A DNA stretch of 64,000 nucleotides from Pseudorhodoferax sp. Leaf267 (GTDB taxonomy: Bacteria > Pseudomonadota > Gammaproteobacteria > Burkholderiales > Burkholderiaceae_C). The stretch spans positions 33,047-97,046 of the forward strand of contig NZ_LMMV01000024.1 of assembly GCF_001422405.1 (NCBI RefSeq), given 5' to 3'. How positions within the stretch are numbered: the stretch's first letter is position 1; each line of letters opens with the position of its first letter. This document shows, in pieces, positions 41,530 through 49,365 of this stretch. A program made the translations under genes and the position numbers. The notes beneath the pieces were generated by a model that saw only the letters and a program-made list of their open reading frames with translations, did not search any database and was not told the DNA's origin.

Positions 41530-42753
41530 ATGCAAGACCACGACACGCTCGCCATGCTGCAGGGCAGCCTGGCCCGCTACCTGGACGACCACCACGCGTT
41601 CGACCAGCGCCTTGCCGCGTTGAAGGCCGCCGACCACGCGCCGCCGCCGTTCTGGCAAGGCCTGGTGCGCGAGCTCGACCTGCTGGGCGCGGCCCTGCCC
41701 GAGGCGCAGGGCGGCCTGGGGCTGGGCCTGCCCGCGCACCTGGCGCTGATGGAAACGCTGGGCGGCGCGCTCGCGGCCCAGCCCTACCTGTCGACCATGG
41801 TGATCGCCGCCGGCCTTCTGCAGCGCCACCCTGGGGCGCAGGCCGATGCACTGCTCGCGCGCATCCTGGCCGGCCAGGCCGTCGTCGCTTTCGCCCACAC
41901 CGAGCCGCACAGCCGCCACACGCGCGCCGACGTGCAGCTGCAGATGCGGCGCGAGGGCAGCGGCTTCGCGCTCGACGGCCGCAAGGCCGTGGTGCAGGCC
42001 GCGCCCTGGGCCAGCCATTTCATCGTGAGTGCGCGCAGCAGCGGCCAGGCCTGCGACGCCGAAGGCATCTCGCTGCTGCTGGTGCCGCGCGATGCGCCGG
42101 GCCTGCGCCTGCGTGCCTATGCTCTGCGCGATGGCGACCGGGCGGCCGAGCTCGATTTCGACAAGGTGCGCGTGCCGGCCGAAGCGGTGCTGGGCGCCGA
42201 GGGCCAGGCCCTGCTGCAGATCGAGCAGGCGCTGGACGAGGCCACGTTGGCCATCTGCGCCGAGGCCGTCGGCGTGCTGCGCCGCCTGATGCGCGACACG
42301 CTGGACTACGTGCGCCAGCGCAAGCAGTTCGGCGTGGCGATTGCCAGCTTCCAGGTGCTGCAGCACCGGCTCGCCGACATGCACATCGCGCTGGAGCAGG
42401 CCGCTGCGCTGACCGCCAGCGTGGGCGAGGCCGTGGGTGAGATGACGGCCGCGCAGCGCGCACGCGCCGTGTCCTCGGCCAAGGTCGCCACGGCCAAGGC
42501 TTGCAAGGCCGTGGGGCAGGGGGCCGTGCAACTGCATGGCGGCATGGGCATGACTGAGGAGCTGGGCGTGGGCCACTACATGCGCCGCGCCACGCTGATC
42601 GAGGGCCTGTTCGGCACCGCCGCCTGGCACGTGCGCCGCGTGGCGCAGTTGCGCGCGGAGACAGTGGCGCCAGTGAGCGCAGCGCCGGGCCGCCCCGAGC
42701 AAGCTCGCTCCCGCCTGGCGGGACAGGCCGCAGGCCCAAGGGTGCGCCAGTGA
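41530..42753 (+). CDS. Acyl-CoA dehydrogenase, second of pair
   Basis: Second FAD-dependent acyl-CoA dehydrogenase (407 aa), divergent from the first. LDLLGAALPEAQGGLGLGL and the C-terminal RKQFGVAIASFQVLQHRLADMHI and AVQLHGGMGMTEELGVGHYMRR are conserved. The FAD-domain motif is weak (FAHTEPHSRHT), as in the small non-catalytic-looking subunits of heteromeric dehydrogenases of steroid or cyclic-acid degradation. The last 30 residues are Ala/Pro/Arg rich and come from a dispersed repeat (42682 onward) read as coding. ATG at 41530 with GGAGACC; METY at 41518 is an alternative. It overlaps the thiolase start by four bases. Confidence 0.87.
   Translation: MQDHDTLAMLQGSLARYLDDHHAFDQRLAALKAADHAPPPFWQGLVRELDLLGAALPEAQGGLGLGLPAHLALMETLGGALAAQPYLSTMVIAAGLLQRHPGAQADALLARILAGQAVVAFAHTEPHSRHTRADVQLQMRREGSGFALDGRKAVVQAAPWASHFIVSARSSGQACDAEGISLLLVPRDAPGLRLRAYALRDGDRAAELDFDKVRVPAEAVLGAEGQALLQIEQALDEATLAICAEAVGVLRRLMRDTLDYVRQRKQFGVAIASFQVLQHRLADMHIALEQAAALTASVGEAVGEMTAAQRARAVSSAKVATAKACKAVGQGAVQLHGGMGMTEELGVGHYMRRATLIEGLFGTAAWHVRRVAQLRAETVAPVSAAPGRPEQARSRLAGQAAGPRVRQ
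42682..42728. repeat. Dispersed repeat (GCGCCGGGCCGCCCC type), copy inside a gene end
   Basis: GCGCCGGGCCGCCCCGAGCA here matches GCGCCGGGCCGCCCCAGGCA at 54751 in 18 of 20 bases. In this copy the repeat is translated as the C-terminal tail of the acyl-CoA dehydrogenase; at 54751 it is intergenic. Confidence 0.65.
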
Positions 42754-44258
42754 ACACCGTGGACGACCGCACCCCCGTCATCGTCGGCATCGGCGAGATC
42801 ACGCACCGCAGCAAGGCCGCCGAGGATGGCCTGGAGCCCATCGAACTCATGGCCCGCGCGCTGCGCGAGGCCGAGCGCGACAGCGGTGCCGCGCTGATCG
42901 CAGAACTGGACTCTCTCGACGTGGTCTGCGAGTACTCGTGGCCCTACACCGATGCGCCCACGCTGCTCGGCGAGCGCCTGGGCCATTCGCCGACGCGCCG
43001 CGTCTACGGCGAGACGGGCGGCGAGTCGCCCGTGCGCTTCATCCACGAGGCCGCGCTGCGCATCGTGCGTGGTGAAAGCCGCGTGGCCGCCATCACCGGC
43101 GCCGAGGCGCAATACACCGTGCAGGCCGCCGCCAGGGCCGGCGTCGCGCTGCCATGGACGCCGCGCGACGACAGCGTGAAGCTCACGCGCGGCACCGACC
43201 TGTGCCACCCCGTGGCCGTGGCGCTGGGCGCCTCCATGCCGATCACGATCTACCCGTTCTATGAGAACGCGACGGCCGCGCGATGGGGCCAGACGCCGCG
43301 CGAGGCGCAGCAGGAATCGGCGCGCCTGTGGGCGGGCTATTCGGAGGTGGCGGCGGCCAACCCGCATGCCTGGCGGCCGCGCCGATTCACCCCGGCCGAG
43401 GTGCTCGATGCCAGCGGCGACAACCGTCTGATCGCCTGGCCCTACACCCGCGCCATGGTCGCCAACCCACTCGTCAACATGGGCGCGGCCGTGCTGATGA
43501 CCAGCGCGGGCCATGCGCGCGCACTGGGCATCGCGCCCGAACGCTGGGTCTACGTGTGGGACGGTGCCGCCGCGCGCGAGCCGCGCGACTACCTGCAACG
43601 CGACCAGTACCACCGCTCGCATGCGCAGGACCTGGTCATGGAAACCGTGCTCGCGCAGGCCGGCGGCGACGCGGCGGCCTTCGCCCAGCTGGAGCTGTAC
43701 AGCTGCTTTCCCGTCGTGCCCAAGATGGCGCGCCGCACGCTGGGCCTGGCGGCCGATGCGCAGATGACATCCACCGGCGGGCTGAGCTTTTTCGGCGCGC
43801 CGCTCAACAACTACATGACGCATGCCGCCTGCGGCCTGGTGCGTGCGCTGCGCGGCGCGCCGGGCAAGGCCGCGCTGCTCTACGGCCAGGGCGAGTACGT
43901 CACCAAGCACCATGCGCTGGTATTGGGCGCGGGCCCGTCGCCGCAAGGCCTGCCGCGCGCCGGTTACAGCGTGCAGGCCGCGGCCGATGCGCGCCGCGGC
44001 CCGGTACCCGCCTTCGTCACCGAGCATGCCGGCCCGGCCACGTTGGAGACCTTCACGATCGTCTACGACCGCGACGGCCAGCCCACGCACGGCATTGTGA
44101 TCGGCCTGACGCCCGCCGGCGCGCGGCTGATGGCACGCGTGCAGGCGCAGGACACGGTCACGCTGCGGGTTCTGGCCGACCTGGACCGCAGCCCCATCGG
44201 CAGCCGTGGCATGGTCGGCGCAGGCGACGACGGCCTGCTGCGTTGGACGGCCTGCTGA
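42750..44258 (+). CDS. Thiolase-like acetyl-CoA acetyltransferase family protein
   Basis: Thiolase-superfamily protein (502 aa) of the SCP-x/lipid-transfer type: VIVGIGEITHRSKAAEDGLEPIELMARALREAE at the N-terminus, AAITGAEAQYTVQAAARAG around the usual catalytic-cysteine position (no obvious Cys in the motif), and the later TGGLSFFGAPLNNYMTHAACGLVRALR and LLYGQGEYVTKHHALVL segments. A C-terminal extension resembles an OB/TRAM-like domain (about 410-502). It overlaps the preceding dehydrogenase by four bases and probably handles the same CoA-ester pathway. The atypical active site means thiolytic activity should not be assumed. Confidence 0.8.
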   Translation: MNTVDDRTPVIVGIGEITHRSKAAEDGLEPIELMARALREAERDSGAALIAELDSLDVVCEYSWPYTDAPTLLGERLGHSPTRRVYGETGGESPVRFIHEAALRIVRGESRVAAITGAEAQYTVQAAARAGVALPWTPRDDSVKLTRGTDLCHPVAVALGASMPITIYPFYENATAARWGQTPREAQQESARLWAGYSEVAAANPHAWRPRRFTPAEVLDASGDNRLIAWPYTRAMVANPLVNMGAAVLMTSAGHARALGIAPERWVYVWDGAAAREPRDYLQRDQYHRSHAQDLVMETVLAQAGGDAAAFAQLELYSCFPVVPKMARRTLGLAADAQMTSTGGLSFFGAPLNNYMTHAACGLVRALRGAPGKAALLYGQGEYVTKHHALVLGAGPSPQGLPRAGYSVQAAADARRGPVPAFVTEHAGPATLETFTIVYDRDGQPTHGIVIGLTPAGARLMARVQAQDTVTLRVLADLDRSPIGSRGMVGAGDDGLLRWTAC

Positions 44259-44390
44259 CGGCGCGCCGCGCAGGCCAGGCCCTACACGGCGGCGGCGCAG
44301 CGGCCGATGGTTGCGATCACGCGCTCCGTCTTCAATGGCGGCATGCTGCCGCGTCACGTCGATGCGGCCATCGACGAAAGGAAGACAAGC

Positions 44391-44915
44391 ATGACCAGCA
44401 GCACCGACCCACGTGACCAGCGCGAGCACCTGTGGAGCATGATCAAGGACCTCAAGTTCGCGATGTTCACGACGCGCCATCCCAACGGCCACCTGCATGC
44501 ACGCCCGATGACCACGCAGAACAAGAAGCTGGACGAGGACGACCGCCTGTGGTTCTTCATGTCGCGCCGCGGCGACTCGGTGGAGGACCTGGCCAAGGAG
44601 CCGAACGTCAACATCAGCTATGCCGATCCGGGCAAGGACAGCTATGTCTCCGTGGCCGGCACCGCCCGCGTCAGCGACGACAAGGCCAAGGCCCGCGAGC
44701 TGTGGAACAAGATGACCGAGGCCTGGTTCCCCGGTGGCGTGGACGATCCCGATGTGGCGCTCGTGGAGGTGACCATCACGCATGCCCACTACTGGGACGT
44801 CAAGGAAAACAAGCTGACCCAGCTGTTCAAGATGGCCAAGGCGGCCGTGACGGGAAAGCCGCCGAGCGGCATGGGCGAGACCGGCGAAGTGCGCATGCAC
44901 GCCGACAGCCGCTGA
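44391..44915 (+). CDS. Pyridoxamine 5'-phosphate oxidase-fold (general stress protein 26) family
   Basis: Small split-barrel flavin- or F420-type protein (174 aa). FAMFTTRHPNGHLHARPMTTQ and LWFFMSRRGDSVEDLAKEPNVNISYADPGKDSYVSVAGTARV are typical of the general stress protein 26 subgroup. The enzymatic role is unknown; such proteins bind FMN/FAD and respond to stress. Start at 44391 has RBS GAAAGGAAG; an upstream in-frame ATG at 44307 has no similarity. Confidence 0.83.
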   Translation: MTSSTDPRDQREHLWSMIKDLKFAMFTTRHPNGHLHARPMTTQNKKLDEDDRLWFFMSRRGDSVEDLAKEPNVNISYADPGKDSYVSVAGTARVSDDKAKARELWNKMTEAWFPGGVDDPDVALVEVTITHAHYWDVKENKLTQLFKMAKAAVTGKPPSGMGETGEVRMHADSR

Positions 44916-44989
44916 GCACCGGTAAGAAAATGTAGAACCCAGGGTCGCCGGGGATGACGGCGGCAGGCGCCTTGGCTAGGCTCCTGCGC

Positions 44990-46642
44990 ATGCCGACATC
45001 TCCAAGAACCCTGATCCGTGCGGCCGCCCTGTGGGCGGCCGTTGCCGTTGTGGCCGGCTGCGCCACGCCCAGCAAGCCCGTGGTGCCACCGCCGCGTCTG
45101 GTGGTCTTCATCGCCATCGACGGACTGCCGCAGCGCCAGGTCACCGCCTACCGCGACCAGCTTGCGCCCGACGGCTTTGCGCGCTTCCTCGAGCGCGGCA
45201 GCTGGTTCAGCGACGCGCACTACGGCCACGGCTTCACCGTCACCGCGGCCGGCCACGCCACCATGCTGACGGGCGCCTACCCGCACGGCACCGGCATCAT
45301 CGGCAACGACTGGCGCGTGCGCGAGACCGGCGAGCTCATGTACTGCACGGGCGATACGCGCCACCAGTACATCGGCAACACCACCAAGCAGCTGGACGGC
45401 ACCAGCCCGGCCAACCTGAAGGCCGAGACCGTGGGCGACATGCTGCGCCGCGCCGACCCGCGCTCCAAGGTCATCGCCATCTCCGGCAAGGACCGCGGTG
45501 CCATCCTGCCCGGCGGCCAACGCGGCACGGCCTACATGTACATGGGGCAGAGCGGGCAGTTCGCCTCCAGCACCTACTACATGCCGGCGCACCCGGCCTG
45601 GGTGGACACCTTCAACGCCGAGAAGCGCGCGGACTACTACTTCCGCAAGCCCTGGGCGCCGCTGCACCTCGACGCGGCCTATGCGCGCTCGCTGGCCGAC
45701 AACCAGCCCTGGTACGCCAAGGGCGGGGCCTTGCCGGCCATGATGGGCGTGGACCAGCCCAAGCCCGACGGCGCCTACTACGGCAGCCTGCTGCGCAGCC
45801 CCTTCGTCGATGTGCTGTCGCTGGAGTTCGCGCGTGCTGCCATCGCGGGCGAGCAGCTGGGCCAGGACGAGGTGCCCGACATCCTGTCCATCAGCCTGTC
45901 GGGGCATGACTATGTGAACCATGCCTTCAGCGCCGAGTCGCGCCTGTCGCACGACCACATGCTGCACCTGGACCTGATGCTGCAGTCCTTCTTCCAGCAC
46001 CTGGATGCCACCGTGGGCCGCGACCGCTATGTGGTCGTGCTCACCGCCGACCACGGCTTCATGCCCGCGCCCGAGCACAGCAAGTCGCAAGGCCATGCGT
46101 CTGGCCGCGTCAGCGGCAGCCAGATGCTGGCGCGCATCAACACCGGGCTCGAGCAGAAGTTCGGCCAGCCCAAGCTGGCGCAGGCCCTGTCTGCCTCGGC
46201 CGTCATGCTGGACCGCAAGCTGATCGCCGAGCGCAGGCTGGACCTGCCCGCGGTGGAGTTGGAGACGCAGCGCCTGCTGCAGGCCGAAGAGGCGATCGCC
46301 GTGGCCTACACGCGCACCGAGCTGGTGGCCAACAACAGCACGAGTGCGCCGCACTTCCAGGCCATGCGCCGGGCCTTCTTCGAGGAGCGCTCGGGCGACG
46401 TGCAGTACGCGCTCAAGCCGTACTGGATGCACACCAGCACCAGCGCCGTCACCACGCACGGCTCGGTGCATCCGTACGACACCAACGTGCCCATCCTGGT
46501 CTGGGGGCCGGCCTGGGCCGGCGCGGGCGAGGTGCGCCAGCGCGTGGAGGTGGTGGACATCGCGCCCACGCTGGCGCAGTGGCTGGGCGTGCCACGGCCG
46601 CCCATGGCCGAAGGCAGCTTGCTGCCGGTGGCTGCGCGCTGA
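44990..46642 (+). CDS. Alkaline phosphatase/phosphodiesterase-family lipoprotein
   Basis: Exported metal hydrolase (550 aa) of the type I phosphodiesterase/nucleotide pyrophosphatase superfamily. The lipoprotein signal is MPTSPRTLIRAAALWAAVA with lipobox VAGC. Two-zinc residues are visible: D in FIAIDGLPQ, the nucleophile Thr in AAGHATMLTG, D and H in LSGHDYVNH, D and H in LTADHGFMP, and H in VTTHGSVHP. Start chosen at 44990; an ATG at 44954 extends it by twelve residues. It is convergent with hipA. Substrate (phosphomonoester or diester) not determined. Confidence 0.87.
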   Translation: MPTSPRTLIRAAALWAAVAVVAGCATPSKPVVPPPRLVVFIAIDGLPQRQVTAYRDQLAPDGFARFLERGSWFSDAHYGHGFTVTAAGHATMLTGAYPHGTGIIGNDWRVRETGELMYCTGDTRHQYIGNTTKQLDGTSPANLKAETVGDMLRRADPRSKVIAISGKDRGAILPGGQRGTAYMYMGQSGQFASSTYYMPAHPAWVDTFNAEKRADYYFRKPWAPLHLDAAYARSLADNQPWYAKGGALPAMMGVDQPKPDGAYYGSLLRSPFVDVLSLEFARAAIAGEQLGQDEVPDILSISLSGHDYVNHAFSAESRLSHDHMLHLDLMLQSFFQHLDATVGRDRYVVVLTADHGFMPAPEHSKSQGHASGRVSGSQMLARINTGLEQKFGQPKLAQALSASAVMLDRKLIAERRLDLPAVELETQRLLQAEEAIAVAYTRTELVANNSTSAPHFQAMRRAFFEERSGDVQYALKPYWMHTSTSAVTTHGSVHPYDTNVPILVWGPAWAGAGEVRQRVEVVDIAPTLAQWLGVPRPPMAEGSLLPVAAR

Positions 46643-46648
46643 GCCGTT

Positions 46649-47965
46649 TCAGCCGAGGCCAGCTTCGAAGCGCTGGCAATGCGTGCGCACGCCGTTGCGC
46701 ACGGCTTCCCAGATGCGTGGCGGGAAGTCCGGCGGCAGCGTGCTTTCCAGCACGTCGAGCGCGGGCAATGCCTGCGCCACCAGCGCCACCATCTGCTCGA
46801 ACGCGTGCGCCACGCCGGTCTGCGTCGCCAGCAGCTGCCAATGCCGCGTCTGCACCTCCGCCAGGTGGTAGTGCGCGTTCTTCGCGCGCAGCGCCATCGC
46901 CAGCCGCGCTCGCGGATACGCGATGTGGTTCGGCCCGCGCCCGATGATGGGCCAGGCCGACAGCACGTCGTACAGCGGGGCCATCGTGTAGCGGTCGCCG
47001 CCCTCCAGGAACAGCGAAAAGTTCTTCGCATGCCCGTCGGTCGCGGCCAGCAGCCAGAAGGCCAGTTGCGTGAGCGCGAAGCGCAGGCTGTCGGCCTGCG
47101 CGGTTTCGCTGGCCGACAGCAGGGCCAGGCTCTGGCGCAGGCCGGGGCCGCCATCGCTCTCGTACTTGCGCTCGGCCGGCGTGCCGGTGGCCTGGCAGAA
47201 GTCTTCCTGCGGCAGCCGCGCGATCCAGCGGCGGCCCGGCATCCAGCGGCGGTCGAAGCGTTCGACCACCAGCGCTTTCTGGTCCTCGAAGCGGCCGATC
47301 TCGCAGCGCGCCGCGGGCAGACCCCAGGCGTTGAGGATCTGCGCGCACAGCCACTCGTTCTCGACCGAGTCGTGCATGTCGGCCCGCAGGTTGCCGATCA
47401 GGCCCAGCGGCAGCTTGAAGATGTGCGTGGTCGGCGTGGCGCCGAGCGGCCTGCGCCACTGGCCGCGCGCGTACAGCAGCGCCGTCTTCTCCTGCGCGCC
47501 GGCGATGGAGATGCGCAGGTCCGCATCGCTGTCGGGCGTGGGGTTGTCGACGGTGACCTGGCGCAGCGCCGCGGCCACCTGCGCCTCGCGCAGCGGCTGT
47601 GATTCGATCCGGTCGAACGGCGGCGGCGCCTCGCCGGCCGGCATCAGCTGCAGCGCGCCGACGCAGTCGCGGCCGATGGCGGCCAGCAGTTCGGCCGCGC
47701 TGCTGCCGGTGACGCGAAAGCGCCGGCGCAGGCGCTCGCGGATGTGCCGGGCGTCAGGCAACAGGTTGTCGAAGTAGTGCTCGACGGCCGGGCCGCGCAC
47801 CTCTTTCTCGCCGGCCGGGATGGGCAGCGACAGCGACAGCGGCCGCACCTGCGGCGAGCGCAGCCAGCTCTCGTCGTAGCGCAGCACGGGCACGCCGCCG
47901 CGCGTCCAGTACCACGCACCGACGTACTCGCCGTTCATCCACAGGTCCAGATCAGGCAGGGCCAT
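46649..47965 (-). CDS. hipA: HipA-family serine/threonine kinase toxin
   Basis: HipA (438 aa, same length as E. coli HipA) phosphorylates glutamyl-tRNA synthetase and causes growth arrest and persistence. The N-terminal HipA_N domain (LWMNGEYVGAWYW, FDNLLPDARHIRERLRRRF) is followed by the kinase domain: P-loop-like ISIAGAQEKTALLY (about 150-163), EDFCQATG, and catalytic ATDGHAKNFSLFL (about 305). All key residues (D and N of DGHAKN) are present. hipB precedes it by three bases. Confidence 0.93.
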   Translation of the reverse strand: MALPDLDLWMNGEYVGAWYWTRGGVPVLRYDESWLRSPQVRPLSLSLPIPAGEKEVRGPAVEHYFDNLLPDARHIRERLRRRFRVTGSSAAELLAAIGRDCVGALQLMPAGEAPPPFDRIESQPLREAQVAAALRQVTVDNPTPDSDADLRISIAGAQEKTALLYARGQWRRPLGATPTTHIFKLPLGLIGNLRADMHDSVENEWLCAQILNAWGLPAARCEIGRFEDQKALVVERFDRRWMPGRRWIARLPQEDFCQATGTPAERKYESDGGPGLRQSLALLSASETAQADSLRFALTQLAFWLLAATDGHAKNFSLFLEGGDRYTMAPLYDVLSAWPIIGRGPNHIAYPRARLAMALRAKNAHYHLAEVQTRHWQLLATQTGVAHAFEQMVALVAQALPALDVLESTLPPDFPPRIWEAVRNGVRTHCQRFEAGLG

Positions 47966-47968
47966 GGC

Positions 47969-48217
47969 TTACCAATCGGCCGTCTTGGTGGCTTTGGGTG
48001 CGGCCGCGGGTGCCAGCAGCAAGCGGGTCTCCAGCGCGTGCAGCAGCTGCAGCAACTGGTCCACGCTGATGGCGCCGGGGTTCTTCTCGATGTCGGCGAT
48101 GCGCGCCTGCTTCACACCGATGCGCGCGCCCAGTTGCGCCTGCGTCAGCCCGTGGGCCTGGCGCAGGGACTTGAGATGGGTCGACAGTTGGGCGGCATTG
48201 AGCAGGGCAGGGTGCAT
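47969..48217 (-). CDS. hipB: HipB-family antitoxin
   Basis: XRE-type antitoxin (82 aa). The helix-turn-helix is LSTHLKSLRQAHGLTQAQLG, ARIGVKQARIADIEKNPGAISVDQLLQLLHAL (about 11-65). The C-terminal tail is Ala/Lys rich, like the flexible tail that binds HipA. It is placed before hipA with a three-base gap and behind a repeat-rich operator that it should bind. Confidence 0.9.
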   Translation of the reverse strand: MHPALLNAAQLSTHLKSLRQAHGLTQAQLGARIGVKQARIADIEKNPGAISVDQLLQLLHALETRLLLAPAAAPKATKTADW

Positions 48218-48218
48218 G

Positions 48219-48274
48219 GCGATATCGTCTTGGGGCGATATCGTCAAAATATCGCCAAAAGGCGATATTGTCAA
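48219..48274 (-). promoter_or_regulatory. hipBA promoter embedded in its operator
   Basis: On the minus strand TTGACA (48274-48269) and TATTTT (48251-48246) have a 17-base spacer that contains a perfect palindrome AATATCGCC-AAAA-GGCGATATT (48248-48269). On the plus strand GCGATATYGTC occurs three times (48219-48229, 48235-48245, 48262-48272), two of them between the start of transcription and the hipB ATG. HipB operators in E. coli are TATCC-N8-GGATA; this TATCGCC...GGCGATA variant is of the same type. Confidence 0.8.
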
Positions 48275-48294
48275 TCTATCGCTGATGAGCAATA

Positions 48295-49365
48295 TCAGCT
48301 TGTGCGCAGCGCATCGGCCAGCCGCACCCCATGCCGCGCCTGCGCCGGCTCCAGCGCCTTGGCGATCGAGGGATGCAGCCGCACGCCGTCCCGCTGCCCG
48401 CGCTCGCGCCGCTGCAGCCCATGCTCGCCGGGCAGCCGCACCGGCCGCGCTGCGTCGGCCGGCGCGTTGCCGCGGCACTGCGCGGCGATGTGGTCCATCT
48501 GCCGCAAAAAGTCGTCCTTGCCGCCGAAGGCCGCCAGGTCGTGCAGCGTCAGGTACACGGTGGCGCCCCAGCCCTCGCGCGCATCGGCGCGGCCGTGGCC
48601 CGCCAGGCCGCCCGTCAGCGCCTCGACCAGCAGCGCCATGCCATAGCCCTTGTGGCCGTGCGTGGTGCCGCCCACCGGCAGCAGCGTGCCGGGCGGCTTG
48701 GCGAACAGGACGCCGGGGTCGTCGGTGGGCTGGCCTTGCGCGTCGATCAGCACCGGGTGCGCAAAGCGCTCGCCGGCCGCGTGCTTGCGGTTGCTCATGC
48801 CGTTGGTGGTAATGGAGGCCGAGATGTCCACCATCACGCCGCCGCCGGTGAGCGGAAAGCCCAGCGCCAGCGGGTTGGGCGTGAACACGGCCTCGGTGCC
48901 GCCGTAGGGCGCCACGCTGGCGGTGTTCGGGTCCGAGCAGGCCAGCAGCATCAGCATGCCTTCGTCCAGCGCGCGCAGCATGTAGACCGCCAGGCAGGCG
49001 ATGTGGTGGCTGCGGCGGATGGCCAGCGTGGCCGTGCCGAGCGCGCGCGCACGCGGCAGCAGCAGGTCCAGCCCCTGGTGCACCAGCCAGGGGCCGGGCA
49101 GGCGCTGGCCGTCCCACAGCACGGCGGCGGGGCGGTCGGACAGCACCGCGGGCGCGCCGCTCGCGGCCATGGTGCCGTTCTCGATTTCCTTCACGTAGCC
49201 GGCCAGCAGCGCCAGGCCGTGCGTGTCGTGGCCCAGCAGGTCGCCGTCGACCAGTGTCTGCGCCACGCAGGCGGCCATGGCGGCGTCCAGTCCGGCGCGC
49301 TGCAGCAGGCCGGTGGCAAATGCGACCAGCGCGGTCGCGTCGTAGAGAGGGGTGTCAGGTTGCAT
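48295..49365 (-). CDS. Ldh-family NAD(P)-dependent oxidoreductase (malate/L-sulfolactate type)
   Basis: Malate/L-lactate dehydrogenase type 2 family (356 aa; the YlbC/ComC/AllD fold unrelated to classical LDH). Conserved GDLLGHDTHGLALLAGYVKEIENG, SHHIACLAVYMLRALDEG, CSDPNTASVAPYGGTEAVFTPNPLALGFP and THGHKGYGMALLVEALTGGL mark the family. It overlaps tctA by 11 bases and ends the tct operon, so it probably oxidises the 2-hydroxy acid taken up by that transporter. The exact substrate is not evident. Confidence 0.87.
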   Translation of the reverse strand: MQPDTPLYDATALVAFATGLLQRAGLDAAMAACVAQTLVDGDLLGHDTHGLALLAGYVKEIENGTMAASGAPAVLSDRPAAVLWDGQRLPGPWLVHQGLDLLLPRARALGTATLAIRRSHHIACLAVYMLRALDEGMLMLLACSDPNTASVAPYGGTEAVFTPNPLALGFPLTGGGVMVDISASITTNGMSNRKHAAGERFAHPVLIDAQGQPTDDPGVLFAKPPGTLLPVGGTTHGHKGYGMALLVEALTGGLAGHGRADAREGWGATVYLTLHDLAAFGGKDDFLRQMDHIAAQCRGNAPADAARPVRLPGEHGLQRRERGQRDGVRLHPSIAKALEPAQARHGVRLADALRTS

